Part shown: in pieces, positions 15,297 through 22,702 of the stretch
Position numbering within the stretch: position 1 is the stretch's first letter
Layout: each line of letters begins with the position of its first letter
Assembly: GCA_022360075.1 (NCBI GenBank)
Contig: JAKSDN010001096.1
Location: forward strand, 1 to 25,781
DNA length: 25,781 bases
From: Kiloniellales bacterium
GTDB lineage: Bacteria > Pseudomonadota > Alphaproteobacteria > Kiloniellales > JAKSDN01
Direction of reading: 5' to 3'
Position numbers and translations under genes: made by a program
Notes under the pieces: generated by a model
What the model was told of the DNA's origin: nothing
What the model saw: the letters and a program-made list of their open reading frames with translations, nothing else
Databases searched by the model: none

Positions 15297-17153
15297 TCAG
15301 CCTGAAGCCGATTCCCTTTCGGAGGTATCGGCTGGGCGAGTGGAACCCTCCGCCGCGGACCCGCCATTCTTAGCGCCGTAGTCAGAGTGCCGGAACCACT
15401 CGGTGATCTCCTCCACCGGCATCGGCTTGCTGATGTAGAAGCCCTGTCCCAGGTCGCAGCCCAGGCCGCTTAGCACGGCGATGTGCTGCTCGCTTTCGAC
15501 CCCCTCCGCCACGACCTTGAGGCCCAGATTGTGGGCGAGGTCGATGGTCGAGCGCACGATGATCAGGTCGCTCTCGTTCTCGTTCATCTCCATGACGAAG
15601 GACTTGTCGATCTTCAGCTCGTCGACGGGCAGGCGCTTGAGGCCGGCGAGCGACGAATAGCCGGTCCCGAAGTCGTCGATCGAAAGCCGCAAGCCGATCT
15701 GGTCGAGGCGCTTCAAGACCTCCAGCGCGCTTTCCGGATCGATCATGATCGCGCTTTCGGTGATCTCGAGCGTGAGCTTCTCGGGCTCGACGGCCCATTT
15801 CTCCAGAAGCTCGCCGAGGATCTCCGGCAGAGTCTCGTGGTGCAGGTTGCCGGCCGAGAGATTGATCGCCATGCCGATCTCGAGGCCCGTTTGCTTCCAG
15901 GCCGCGAGCTGGCCCAGGGCCGTATTGAACTCCCAGAGGATGAGCGGCTGGATCAGCCCGGTGCGCTCGGCCTGGATGACGAACTCCTCGGGGGGGATGA
16001 AACCGTGCTTGGGATGGTGCCAGCGGGCCAGGGCCTCGACCTGGGTGACGCGGCGGGTCGCGAGATCGAGCTTGGGCTGGTAGTGGAACGAAAGCTGCTC
16101 CGTCTCGATCGCCTGGCGCAGCTCGCCCGACAGCGTAAGATGGCGAACCGTGTTGTGGTCCTTCTGCGCATCGTAGAGCTCGATGCCGGTGCGCTCCGTC
16201 TTCGCCGTGTACATCGCGACGTCGGCGCACTGCAGCAGTTTGCTGCCGTCCTCGGCATGATCGGGATAGAGCGCGATGCCGATGCTGACGGCAACCTCGA
16301 GCGAGAGCGTCTCGACCTGGAACGGCCGCTCGAGAACATGCTCCAGGCGCCGGGACACGCGCTCGGCCCGCTCCAGATCCGTTACGGCCGGTAGCAGCAC
16401 CGCGAACTCATCGCCGCCGAGACGGGCGATGGTGTCGGTGCGCCGTAGCGGCTCGATCAGGCGCTTGGCCACGTCGCGCAGGAGCAGGTCGCCGACGTGA
16501 TGGCCCAGCGTGTCGTTGATCTCCTTGAAGCGATCCAGATCGAGTAGCAGGAGGCCGAGAGGCTCGGACTGGCGCTGGGCGAGATCGAGCGCATGGGTCA
16601 GGCGGTCCATCAGGAGGACGCGATTCGGTAGTCCGGTCAGCGCGTCGTGCAGCGCCTGGTGCTCGAGCTGCTGCTGCTGCGCCTTGCGCTCGGTGATGTC
16701 GCGAATGATCGCGATGAAAAGGCGATGCTCGCCCATGTGCATGTCGCTGAGCGCGAGCTCCAAGGGAAAGACCGTGCCGTTGCTCTTGCGACCCGTGGTC
16801 TCGCGATGGCCATGGCCGAGCTGGAACAGCGTGCCGAGATCGCCGCAGTCGGGCGCGGTCTCGGGAAAGAGATCGCGGACGTGGGCGCGCAGCAGCTCCT
16901 CGCCCTTGTATCCGAAAAGCCGGACGGCCGCGTCGTTCGCCATCTCGACGCCACCGTCGTCGCGGATCGTAAGGATGCCGTCGAAGCTGTTCTCGACCAC
17001 GTTGCGCATCAGGGCGTCGACTCGCTTGAGCTTCGCGCCCTGGGCCAAGGCAAGCTCGGCTCTTCCGCGCTCGATCGAGCGGCCGAGCTGATCGCTGTAG
17101 CGATGTAACAGGGAGCTTTGCGGGTCGCCGCGCCGGCGTCGGGTGTAGGGCAT
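15297..17153 (-). CDS. PAS-GGDEF-EAL protein (c-di-GMP synthesis and/or breakdown)
   Basis: This is a 618-residue cytosolic protein that should control c-di-GMP. An N-terminal helix leads to a PAS sensor (about 48-155, VENSFDGILTIRDDGGVEMA to IAIIRDITERK), then GGDEF (about 166-328) with an intact RLGGDEF site (246-250) and the inhibitory I-site RRTD (237-240) exactly five residues before it. EAL (about 340-590) keeps the EALARW motif (373-375), INLSA (Asn431), LEITES (Glu463), IDDFGTGYSS (Asp493/494), Lys515 and VAEGVE (Glu550). Both catalytic sites look intact, so cyclase and phosphodiesterase activity are both possible. A polar tail of about 25 residues ends the protein. The ATG at 17153 has only a weak ribosome site. 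It lies 51 nt after the HerA-type gene and may be in its operon. Confidence 0.93.
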   Translation of the reverse strand: MPYTRRRRGDPQSSLLHRYSDQLGRSIERGRAELALAQGAKLKRVDALMRNVVENSFDGILTIRDDGGVEMANDAAVRLFGYKGEELLRAHVRDLFPETAPDCGDLGTLFQLGHGHRETTGRKSNGTVFPLELALSDMHMGEHRLFIAIIRDITERKAQQQQLEHQALHDALTGLPNRVLLMDRLTHALDLAQRQSEPLGLLLLDLDRFKEINDTLGHHVGDLLLRDVAKRLIEPLRRTDTIARLGGDEFAVLLPAVTDLERAERVSRRLEHVLERPFQVETLSLEVAVSIGIALYPDHAEDGSKLLQCADVAMYTAKTERTGIELYDAQKDHNTVRHLTLSGELRQAIETEQLSFHYQPKLDLATRRVTQVEALARWHHPKHGFIPPEEFVIQAERTGLIQPLILWEFNTALGQLAAWKQTGLEIGMAINLSAGNLHHETLPEILGELLEKWAVEPEKLTLEITESAIMIDPESALEVLKRLDQIGLRLSIDDFGTGYSSLAGLKRLPVDELKIDKSFVMEMNENESDLIIVRSTIDLAHNLGLKVVAEGVESEQHIAVLSGLGCDLGQGFYISKPMPVEEITEWFRHSDYGAKNGGSAAEGSTRPADTSERESASG

Positions 17154-17204
17154 GGCAGGCTGCTTGTCGGTGGCTGCTCGGAGGCTTCGCGTCGCTTCCT
17201 GCGC

Positions 17205-18830
17205 TTAGCGCCGTTGCCGGCGCCAGCGGCTCACGACTTCGTTGAGGAAGGCCTTGTCCTCGCCGTTCTCGCTCTGCTGCTTCCAAGCGGCGGAGAAGCG
17301 AGCGGTGCCGCTGCGCGGCCGATGCTCCTCGGGCAGATGATCGAAGCTGACTCGTACCGGCAGCGGGACTCCCTCGCCGACGGCGATCGCTTCGGCGATG
17401 TGGAGCGAGGGCAGGAAGTCCATCAAGCCCGTGGCGCTTTCCGACATGGCAGCGCGAACGAAATCCTGGTCGTTCTGATTGCTCATGCGCATTGCGAAGA
17501 TCGTGTTGCACTGGGAGAGCATGCCGGTTGCCAGCTCGGACGGCCGCTGGCTGACGACGCAGAGAGAGACGCCGTACTTGCGCCCTTCCTTGGCGATCCG
17601 CGAGAGCGCCCGCTTGGTCGGCTCGAACCCGAGCTCCGAGTTCTGCGGCGCATAGCGATGCGCCTCCTCGCAGACCAAAAGGACCGGCACCGCGCGCTCG
17701 CTCCAAAGGGCGAAGTCGAAGGTAAGACGGCACATGATCGAGACGACCACGTTGAGGATCTCCGAGGGAATGCCGGAGAGGTCCATGATCGTCACGGGCT
17801 TGCCGTCGACCGGAATTCTCAGGATGCGCGAGAGGATGTCGGTCATGTTGTCGCGGACCGTGAGACCGCCGAACATGAAGGCGAAACGGCGGTCTGCCTT
17901 AAGCGCGTTCAGACGCGACTTGAGGCGAAGATAGGGCGCGCAGTCCTCGGGCTTGTCGAGCTTGCCCATCTTGTCGTCGATAATCTGGAGCAAATCGGTC
18001 AGCCGGTAGGGCACAGGCGTGTCGACCGTGATCGAAAGCTCGGGCTCGCCCTCCTTTAGGTACTGTTGCTTGGCCTCAGGGATGGCCTCGTTGAGAATGG
18101 CCTCGGCGCCGCTCGGGCAGTCGTTGCTGTCACCGAGCACGACCTCGACCATCTCTTCGAAGGTCAGCAGCCAGTACGGCAGTTGGAGGTTCTCCGGGCT
18201 GAGGATCTCGGCCTGCTCGCCGAAGGTTCTCGCGTATTCGTTGTGTGGGTCGAGCAACACCACGTGTGCGTTCGCGTTCTGCTCGAGGATCGCCCTCAGG
18301 ATCAGGGCGACCGCGCAGGACTTGCCACAACCGGTCGTGCCGAGAACGGCGAAGTGCTTGCCGAGCAGATCGTCGGTCAGGACGTAGGCGGGGACGTTTT
18401 GGTCCTGGTGCACGCGGCCGACCGCTACCGTCGAAGCCTCCGGCCTCGCGTAGACCCGGCTCAGGTCGTCTCGGTCGGAGGCGTAAATCGCATCGCCCAG
18501 GCCCGGGAAGGTCGAGACGCCGCGCTGAAAGGATCCCTGATGCGCGTCCTGCCCGTTCATGGCGGTTTCGCCGAGCAGCTCGATCTCGACGATTTTCATC
18601 TCCTGGCTCTCGTCGTTCCTCGCCGGTACCGGAATCGACAAGCCGCTGACCATGCCGAAGACGGTCGAGCCGTCGGTCTGCATCTTGACGAGGCTGCCGA
18701 TCTGCAGACCTTGGCCGTTCTTTTCGGCAGCGTTCGCATGGTATTCCGAGGGGTAGCCTTCGTGCAGGAAGACTATTTGGGAGCCGGAGACCGAAACGAT
18801 CCGTCCGAGCTGCTGCTCCTGGTCGGGCAT
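17205..18830 (-). CDS. HerA-type ATPase (FtsK/HerA hexameric DNA translocase family)
   Basis: This 541-residue ATPase resembles HerA, a hexameric DNA-pumping helicase. The N-terminal region (about 5-90, QLGRIVSVSGSQIVFL) fits the HAS-barrel. The motor domain has Walker A GTTGCGKS (164-171), LLDPHNEY just after, and Walker B LLVCEEAHRY (384-393). The EEAH element, sensor-like VVSQRPSEL and CNTIFAMRMSNQNDQDFV segments are hallmarks of HerA/DUF87 ATPases. I start at ATG 18830 because AAGGAG lies 6 nt before it. A TTG six codons upstream (18848) lacks this. HerA usually pairs with the nuclease NurA, or in anti-phage sets with SIR2 or DUF4297 effectors, but none of these is present here. Its neighbours are c-di-GMP proteins, so it is more likely a stand-alone housekeeping translocase. 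The family call is firm; its role is not known. Confidence 0.9.
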   Translation of the reverse strand: MPDQEQQLGRIVSVSGSQIVFLHEGYPSEYHANAAEKNGQGLQIGSLVKMQTDGSTVFGMVSGLSIPVPARNDESQEMKIVEIELLGETAMNGQDAHQGSFQRGVSTFPGLGDAIYASDRDDLSRVYARPEASTVAVGRVHQDQNVPAYVLTDDLLGKHFAVLGTTGCGKSCAVALILRAILEQNANAHVVLLDPHNEYARTFGEQAEILSPENLQLPYWLLTFEEMVEVVLGDSNDCPSGAEAILNEAIPEAKQQYLKEGEPELSITVDTPVPYRLTDLLQIIDDKMGKLDKPEDCAPYLRLKSRLNALKADRRFAFMFGGLTVRDNMTDILSRILRIPVDGKPVTIMDLSGIPSEILNVVVSIMCRLTFDFALWSERAVPVLLVCEEAHRYAPQNSELGFEPTKRALSRIAKEGRKYGVSLCVVSQRPSELATGMLSQCNTIFAMRMSNQNDQDFVRAAMSESATGLMDFLPSLHIAEAIAVGEGVPLPVRVSFDHLPEEHRPRSGTARFSAAWKQQSENGEDKAFLNEVVSRWRRQRR

Positions 18831-19187
18831 GAACCGCTCCTTGCTCAACGCCGATCATCGGAGATACGGCCAGAGAATCTGAGTGCCGCGCCAAATCAGC
18901 CGGGGGTCTTCTAAGATGCTTCGGACCGAGCCGCCCGCCAGAAAACTCGGGGCAGCGCCGTTCAGGCCGGAAAACTAAGCAAGAAACGCCAAGAAACCAT
19001 TAAGCACGCAGCGGGACCGCCGGTCAGCGTCGGGCCCGAAAGCGGCCCCTGACGGTCGCTGCTCTTGGCTTTTGGCGGGCGTCGAGAAGGCTTGACGATG
19101 GTCAACACCGCCGGCGCGTCCTCTCCTACCCAAAAGCCAAGATCAGCGATCACACGTATCATCCTCTCGCGATAGTGGGTACTAGCC
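18831..19187. other. Intergenic region between HerA-type and PilZ genes, with strong secondary structure
   Basis: This 357-bp stretch lies upstream of the HerA-type gene and downstream of the PilZ gene on the same strand. I see no credible gene in it; a 66-codon minus-strand frame (18962-19162) has atypical composition and overlaps the inverted repeats. Its right two-thirds carries the structured element listed separately. I find no clear promoter for the HerA-type gene. Confidence 0.55.
19018..19147. repeat. Structured inverted-repeat element, possible RNA or palindrome
   Basis: Arms 19058-19075 and 19130-19147 match in inverted orientation over 18 nt with one mismatch (core TCTTGGCTTTTGG / CCAAAAGCCAAGA). 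The 54-nt interval holds a further perfect hairpin, TTGAC-GATG-GTCAA (about 19092-19105). To the left, about 19018-19056 can fold by GTCAG/CTGAC and GGGCC/GGCCC pairing. It could be the 3' structure of the PilZ message, a small RNA or a relic element. Confidence 0.45.
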
Positions 19188-19469
19188 TTAGGCCATGGGA
19201 GAATCCGTAAAGCGCAGGCCCATGAAGCTGCCCTGCTGCCAGACGATGTCGGCGAGGTAGCTGTCGCCTTGGCGCAGTTTGAGCTGAACTTGGGCGAGGG
19301 TTGGGACGGGCGCCGAAGACTGCACGCGCGCGCCGGCTGAAGAGAGGTCGAGGACGAGACAGTCCTGCTCCTCGCCGGCCATGGTCAAGCTGCCGGACCA
19401 GTGAACGGACTGCCGGATGTGGCGTCGCCGTTCTTCCACCGGTGCGTCCGATCCGCGTTTGTCTGACAT
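19188..19469 (-). CDS. PilZ-domain c-di-GMP-binding protein
   Basis: This 93-residue protein is a single PilZ domain, a cytosolic receptor for c-di-GMP. Both ligand motifs are present: RRHIR (R15-x-x-x-R19) at the N-terminus and DLSSAG (41-46, the D/N-x-S-x-x-G box), followed by beta-strand repeats (AQVQLKLRQGDSYLADIVW) and the closing MGLRF element. The length suits a minimal one-domain adaptor rather than a fused effector. The ATG at 19469 has GGAG 5 nt upstream. It is on the same strand as the HerA-type and GGDEF-EAL genes, with a gap of 357 bp from the former, so it may be part of the same signalling set. The downstream target is unknown. Confidence 0.92.
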   Translation of the reverse strand: MSDKRGSDAPVEERRRHIRQSVHWSGSLTMAGEEQDCLVLDLSSAGARVQSSAPVPTLAQVQLKLRQGDSYLADIVWQQGSFMGLRFTDSPMA

Positions 19470-19806
19470 GGTCTCTCCAGATTCAACCAGAGCGCTACAT
19501 CATCCTGTATCGAGGCGGAAGGCAAGGCCCTTGGCGCGGGCTCTGCGTGCCGCTTCCGCAGCCTAGAGACTAAAAAGGTAAGCATGGATTAACCCCGGTC
19601 CCGTAGCCTCGTGAGCATTGAGGCCCAAGGGGAGAGAGGGCAGGGACCCGCTGGTCGGGTGCCGGCATCGCCCCCAGAGTCGACGCTTGAGACGTCCCCT
19701 TGCGGCAGTCTCGCCAGGCAACCGGCCGCCTGGTGGGATTTATGCAAAACGCGAGGGCCGGGCGCCACGTTAGGGCTGCAGATTTGGCATTCTCGGGGGC
19801 TGCGAC
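19470..19806. other. Divergent intergenic region between PilZ and an unknown gene
   Basis: These 337 bases should carry start signals for both neighbours. The PilZ ribosome site (GGAG next to 19470) is visible, and a CtrA-like site is listed separately. I find no convincing -35/-10 pair for either gene and no credible coding frame. Confidence 0.5.
19578..19593. promoter_or_regulatory. CtrA-like site upstream of the PilZ gene
   Basis: GTAA-N7-TTAAC (19578-19593) differs from the alphaproteobacterial CtrA consensus TTAA-N7-TTAAC at one base. It lies about 110 bp upstream of the PilZ start. A match of this size is expected by chance now and then, so it is tentative. Confidence 0.25.
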
Positions 19807-20916
19807 ATGTCCGATTCTCAAGTGAGCGAGATGGCCGCTGAAAGCACGGCTCCCGGTTCGAAGCCTTCCGCCACGGCACGCGATTCGCTGAGAATTCTGC
19901 CCCTTTCCATGGTGCCGGTCGAGACGCCCACGCTGCGGCGGGCCAACCTGATCAAAAACGTCTATCTCGAGAGTGTCGTCGAGTTCTTTCGCGACGATAC
20001 ATCCGGCAGCGGTCAGCTTCCGCCGGACGAGCTCTCCGAGCATTGCGGCTGGCCTCCCGGCGAGGCCCATCCGGATCTGACGCTGCTCATGACGCTCTCT
20101 CGCCTGCACAGCTTCGACGTCTACAGCCTGCGAATCCAGCTCCGGCGCCTGAACATACCCGTCAACGACTATTCGCAACTCTGCCTCTCCGATACGAAAA
20201 GCCGCGAGCTTGCCGGCTACATGAAGACCTTCACGGGCCCGCTGATTCAGCAGGTCTTCGGCGCCAACAACCCGGACATCCAGGACTTCAATCAGCTCGT
20301 GGAGATGTTCAAGTCGCCGAACAAGGCCGAGGCCCTGAAGAACCTGAAGATGTTGGCGGACAAGCTCGAGATCGAGCTGGCGGAAGTTCCGCGGTTCCTC
20401 GAGGACTACGGCGATACCTTCCTTTCGCTCGCCTACTTCAAGCAATGCCTCGACGACGTCGTCCCCAAGGTCATGGACTTCCTCGAATCGCTCACACGGC
20501 TACGCCAGAACTATCAGCTCAAGAACACCCATGGCTTCATCGCGGCGTGCGACTATGTCGAGCCGAAGCTGAACTCGATCATCACCTCGATCACCGGCCG
20601 TTTCGAGAGCTTCGATCAGCACAGCCAGAACATGTGGGACAACATCTCGGCCGACTCCTTCCGCGATGTGAGGCTGCTCATTACCGAGCATCATGCCACC
20701 GTGGGCGGCACGCTCTGCGGTCTTTCGGTGAAGATGGATGCCTGGGACGAGCGCTTCGGCGAGATCGATCCCGAAGCGGCCATGGTCCGGCGCTCGGAGT
20801 TCGTCATGGGCGAGCTGCGCCGGGGAATCGAGAAGATCGAGGCCATCGAGCGCTCGGCGCCGCTGATCGCTTCGGCGAACCGCATAGCTGCGCCGCGTTC
20901 GGCGGCCGCCGGCTGA
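19807..20916 (+). CDS. Unrecognised cytosolic, mostly helical protein
   Basis: I do not recognise this 369-residue protein. It has no signal peptide or membrane segment. After a Ser/Ala-rich, probably disordered start of about 30 residues comes a compact region with many predicted helices: LIKNVYLESVVEFFRDD, LTLLMTLSRLHSFDVYSLRI, DIQDFNQLVEMFKSPNKAEA and FLSLAYFKQCLDDVVPKVMD. A second half (about 235-355) has long amphipathic helices suggestive of a bundle or coiled coil (VEPKLNSIITSITGRFESFD). The ATG at 19807 is preceded by a GGGGG run about 7 nt upstream. It is divergent from the PilZ gene and ends 7 bp from the convergent carboxypeptidase gene. Codon use and the ordered fold argue that it is real. 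A role in c-di-GMP signalling is possible from position alone. Confidence 0.85.
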   Translation: MSDSQVSEMAAESTAPGSKPSATARDSLRILPLSMVPVETPTLRRANLIKNVYLESVVEFFRDDTSGSGQLPPDELSEHCGWPPGEAHPDLTLLMTLSRLHSFDVYSLRIQLRRLNIPVNDYSQLCLSDTKSRELAGYMKTFTGPLIQQVFGANNPDIQDFNQLVEMFKSPNKAEALKNLKMLADKLEIELAEVPRFLEDYGDTFLSLAYFKQCLDDVVPKVMDFLESLTRLRQNYQLKNTHGFIAACDYVEPKLNSIITSITGRFESFDQHSQNMWDNISADSFRDVRLLITEHHATVGGTLCGLSVKMDAWDERFGEIDPEAAMVRRSEFVMGELRRGIEKIEAIERSAPLIASANRIAAPRSAAAG

Positions 20917-20923
20917 CTCGGTC

Positions 20924-22156
20924 TCAGCGCCAGATCGCCTGCGGGTTGTTGAGCTGCTCCGGCGACAGGGCGAGGCAATAACGGCCCTCGCTCCAGAGAT
21001 GCCGGCAAGCCGCGCCCGCATCGGGCTGCTTTAAACCGACAATCAACGCCGCAAAGCGCCGGATCCCGTCGCGGCTGCGTTCCACGATGGCCGCGCGACC
21101 CCGTCGCATGACCCGCCGCAGGCTCGTACGGCTGGCCTTGATCACTTCGCTCGCCTTCGCCTTGGAGGTGAAGGAGCCGAAAATCACGCCCCAGCCCGGC
21201 AGACGGCCGTTGTTGCCGATCACGGCCGGGCTGCCGCACTCGCTCCCACGTAAGACCGTGGGCGGAGCGCTTTCGCTTTCGAGCGGGAGGTCGGCGATCC
21301 GGCCGCCGGTTGCGCGACCGTCTGCGCCGCTCGCGAAGCCGGCGTTCATGATCTGCGTCATGCGGGCGTTGCGGGCACCGGCGCTGCGCCCGCCCAGAAG
21401 GATGCCGATCAGCCTGCGCCCGGACCGCTCGGCCGATGCCGCCAGGTTGTAGCCCGATCCGCAGGTAAAGCCGGTCTTCACGCCGTCCGCACCGCCGTAG
21501 TTCTTGAGCCAGGCGTTGGTCGTGGCGTGACGGCGCTTGCCGAGCGTAAAGTGATGCCGGGCGAACATCGGGTAGCGGTCCGGGAAGTCGACCTGCAGGG
21601 CGCGCACGAGCAAGGCGAGATCGCGTGCGGAGGTGACCTGCGCGCGGTCGGGCAATCCGGTGGCGTTGCGGAACCGGGTCTGGCCCATGCCGAGGGCGCG
21701 CGCCTTCTCCGTCATGGCGGCGGCGAAGGCGGCTTCGTTCCCGCTCACCGCCTCGGCCAGCACGACGGCTGCGTCATTGGCGGAACGCACGATGGTGGCC
21801 AGGAGCGCCTTTTCCACCGAGATGGTCCGGCCTTGGCCGAGGCCCAGCTTGCTCGCCGGCTGCCCGGCAGCCGCCGCCGAGACCGTGAGCTTTTGCTCGA
21901 GATCGAGGCGACCTTGCGCCAAGGCCTCGAACACCAGGTAGGCGGTCATGATCTTGGTGAGCGAGGCCGGATACCAGACACGGGTCGGGTTCTCCGCGCT
22001 CAAGACGCGGCCGTCTTCGGCATCGATCACCAGGTGCGAGCTTGGCGAATCGGCCGCGGCCGCCGGCCGAGCCGGGATCAGGAATGCCTGGCTCGCCAGC
22101 AGGATCGCGAGCGAGAGCGCGAGGCGCAAGGTGGAGTCCATTCGCCGGTCCATCAT
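20924..22156 (-). CDS. D-alanyl-D-alanine carboxypeptidase (peptidase S11) with SPOR-like domain
   Basis: This 410-residue penicillin-binding protein trims the terminal D-Ala from peptidoglycan stem peptides in the periplasm. A signal peptide spans about residues 1-35 (core LRLALSLAILLASQAF). The three serine-enzyme motifs are intact: S65-L-T-K68, S125-A-N127 and K227-T-G229. After the catalytic domain (about 38-280) and a linker, residues of about 320-395 (GWGVIFGSFTSKAKASEVIK, then RRFAALIVGLKQ) resemble a SPOR domain, which binds glycan strands lacking stem peptides at the septum; this layout is common in alphaproteobacterial DacC-like enzymes. Met6 is an alternative start; neither has a strong ribosome site. 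It stands alone, read away from the cobalamin operon. Confidence 0.92.
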   Translation of the reverse strand: MMDRRMDSTLRLALSLAILLASQAFLIPARPAAAADSPSSHLVIDAEDGRVLSAENPTRVWYPASLTKIMTAYLVFEALAQGRLDLEQKLTVSAAAAGQPASKLGLGQGRTISVEKALLATIVRSANDAAVVLAEAVSGNEAAFAAAMTEKARALGMGQTRFRNATGLPDRAQVTSARDLALLVRALQVDFPDRYPMFARHHFTLGKRRHATTNAWLKNYGGADGVKTGFTCGSGYNLAASAERSGRRLIGILLGGRSAGARNARMTQIMNAGFASGADGRATGGRIADLPLESESAPPTVLRGSECGSPAVIGNNGRLPGWGVIFGSFTSKAKASEVIKASRTSLRRVMRRGRAAIVERSRDGIRRFAALIVGLKQPDAGAACRHLWSEGRYCLALSPEQLNNPQAIWR

Positions 22157-22371
22157 CGCCGGAGAGGGCCGATTTCGGGCCGGCCGCGTCCGTCCCGAAG
22201 CAATATGATCGCTTGGACATCAGCACTATTGGCCGCGATTCAACGGCTTGTCACTGAAATTTGCCCTATGCACGGAACCGAAGGATGACGGTCCCAACCG
22301 GGGCAAGGCTTCTCGGTCGAGGTGAGGGGCTTTGCCCAGGCTGAAAAATTCTGCGCGGCGCATCACTTTGC

Positions 22372-22401
22372 TTGTGTCGCCGCTCTTGCCTGCCTTACTC
22401 T
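22372..22401 (+). promoter_or_regulatory. Possible promoter of the cobalamin operon
   Basis: TTGTGT (22372-22377) and TACTCT (22396-22401) are 18 nt apart. Transcription would start close to 22408, right at the first base pairs of the riboswitch, which is the main support. Each box has only about four matches to consensus. Confidence 0.35.
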
Positions 22402-22409
22402 CGAATGCA

Positions 22410-22580
22410 CGACGGTTCCCTTCGGGGATGAAAAGGGAACGGGGTGCGGCCGAACGAGTGACGGCCAAAGCCCCGGCTGCCCCCGCAACTGTAGGATGGG
22501 GCGGTGTCCAAGAAGTCGCCACTGGGAAACCGGGAAGGCTGGACACCGAAGAGACCCGCGAGCCAGGAGACCTACCGTCG
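22410..22580 (+). ncRNA. Cobalamin riboswitch
   Basis: This is an adenosylcobalamin-class aptamer that should repress the downstream genes when B12 is plentiful. The closing stem P1 pairs CGACGGT (22410-22416) with ACCGTCG (22574-22580), 7 bp perfect. Inside are the conserved family elements: GGTTCCC...AAAAGGGAAC hairpin, GTGACGGCCAAAG, CCCCCGCAACTGTAGG (about 22480-22495), GCCACTGGGAAACCGGGAAG (about 22518-22537) and the B12 box AGCCAGGAGACCTACC (22561-22576). The order and spacing match the Rfam cobalamin family. The aptamer is followed by about 120 nt of expression platform before the HupE/UreJ-like gene. Confidence 0.95.
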
Positions 22581-22657
22581 TCGATGCCAGTACGGACCTG
22601 CCGCGCGGGCGGAGCGGTGGCGCAGGGGTAGAGCGCGTCGAAGCGGGCCGCCCCCGA

Positions 22658-22697
22658 CGTTCGTGTTGGCAGGTTTGGGACTGACACGAACGGAGGG
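22658..22697 (+). promoter_or_regulatory. Expression-platform hairpin next to the ribosome binding site
   Basis: CGTTCGTGT (22658-22666) and ACACGAACG (22684-22692) form a 9-bp perfect stem that abuts and shares one base with the GGAGGG ribosome site (22692-22697), which is 5 nt before the ATG at 22703. The loop (22667-22683) includes GGCAGGT, complementary to ACCTGCC at 22596-22602 just after the aptamer. This points to translational control rather than termination, since there is no U-run. Confidence 0.6.
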
Positions 22698-22702
22698 AAA
22701 CG

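Noticed and set aside
17205..18830. HerA-type ATPase as part of an anti-phage system
   Set aside because: No SIR2, DUF4297, NurA or other nuclease effector lies beside it and the surrounding genes are housekeeping or signalling genes, so the defence reading is unsupported here.
18962..19162. 66-codon minus-strand frame between the PilZ and HerA-type genes
   Set aside because: It covers the inverted-repeat element, has mixed low-complexity composition, and its GAGAGG abuts the ATG with no spacing. RNA structure is the better explanation.
22618..22636. tRNA-like D-arm (TGGCGCAGGGGTAGAGCGC) in the riboswitch expression platform
   Set aside because: The following bases do not give an anticodon stem, and the would-be acceptor strand has no complement before the ATG. 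I treat it as chance similarity in a GC-rich leader; a tRNA scan would settle it.
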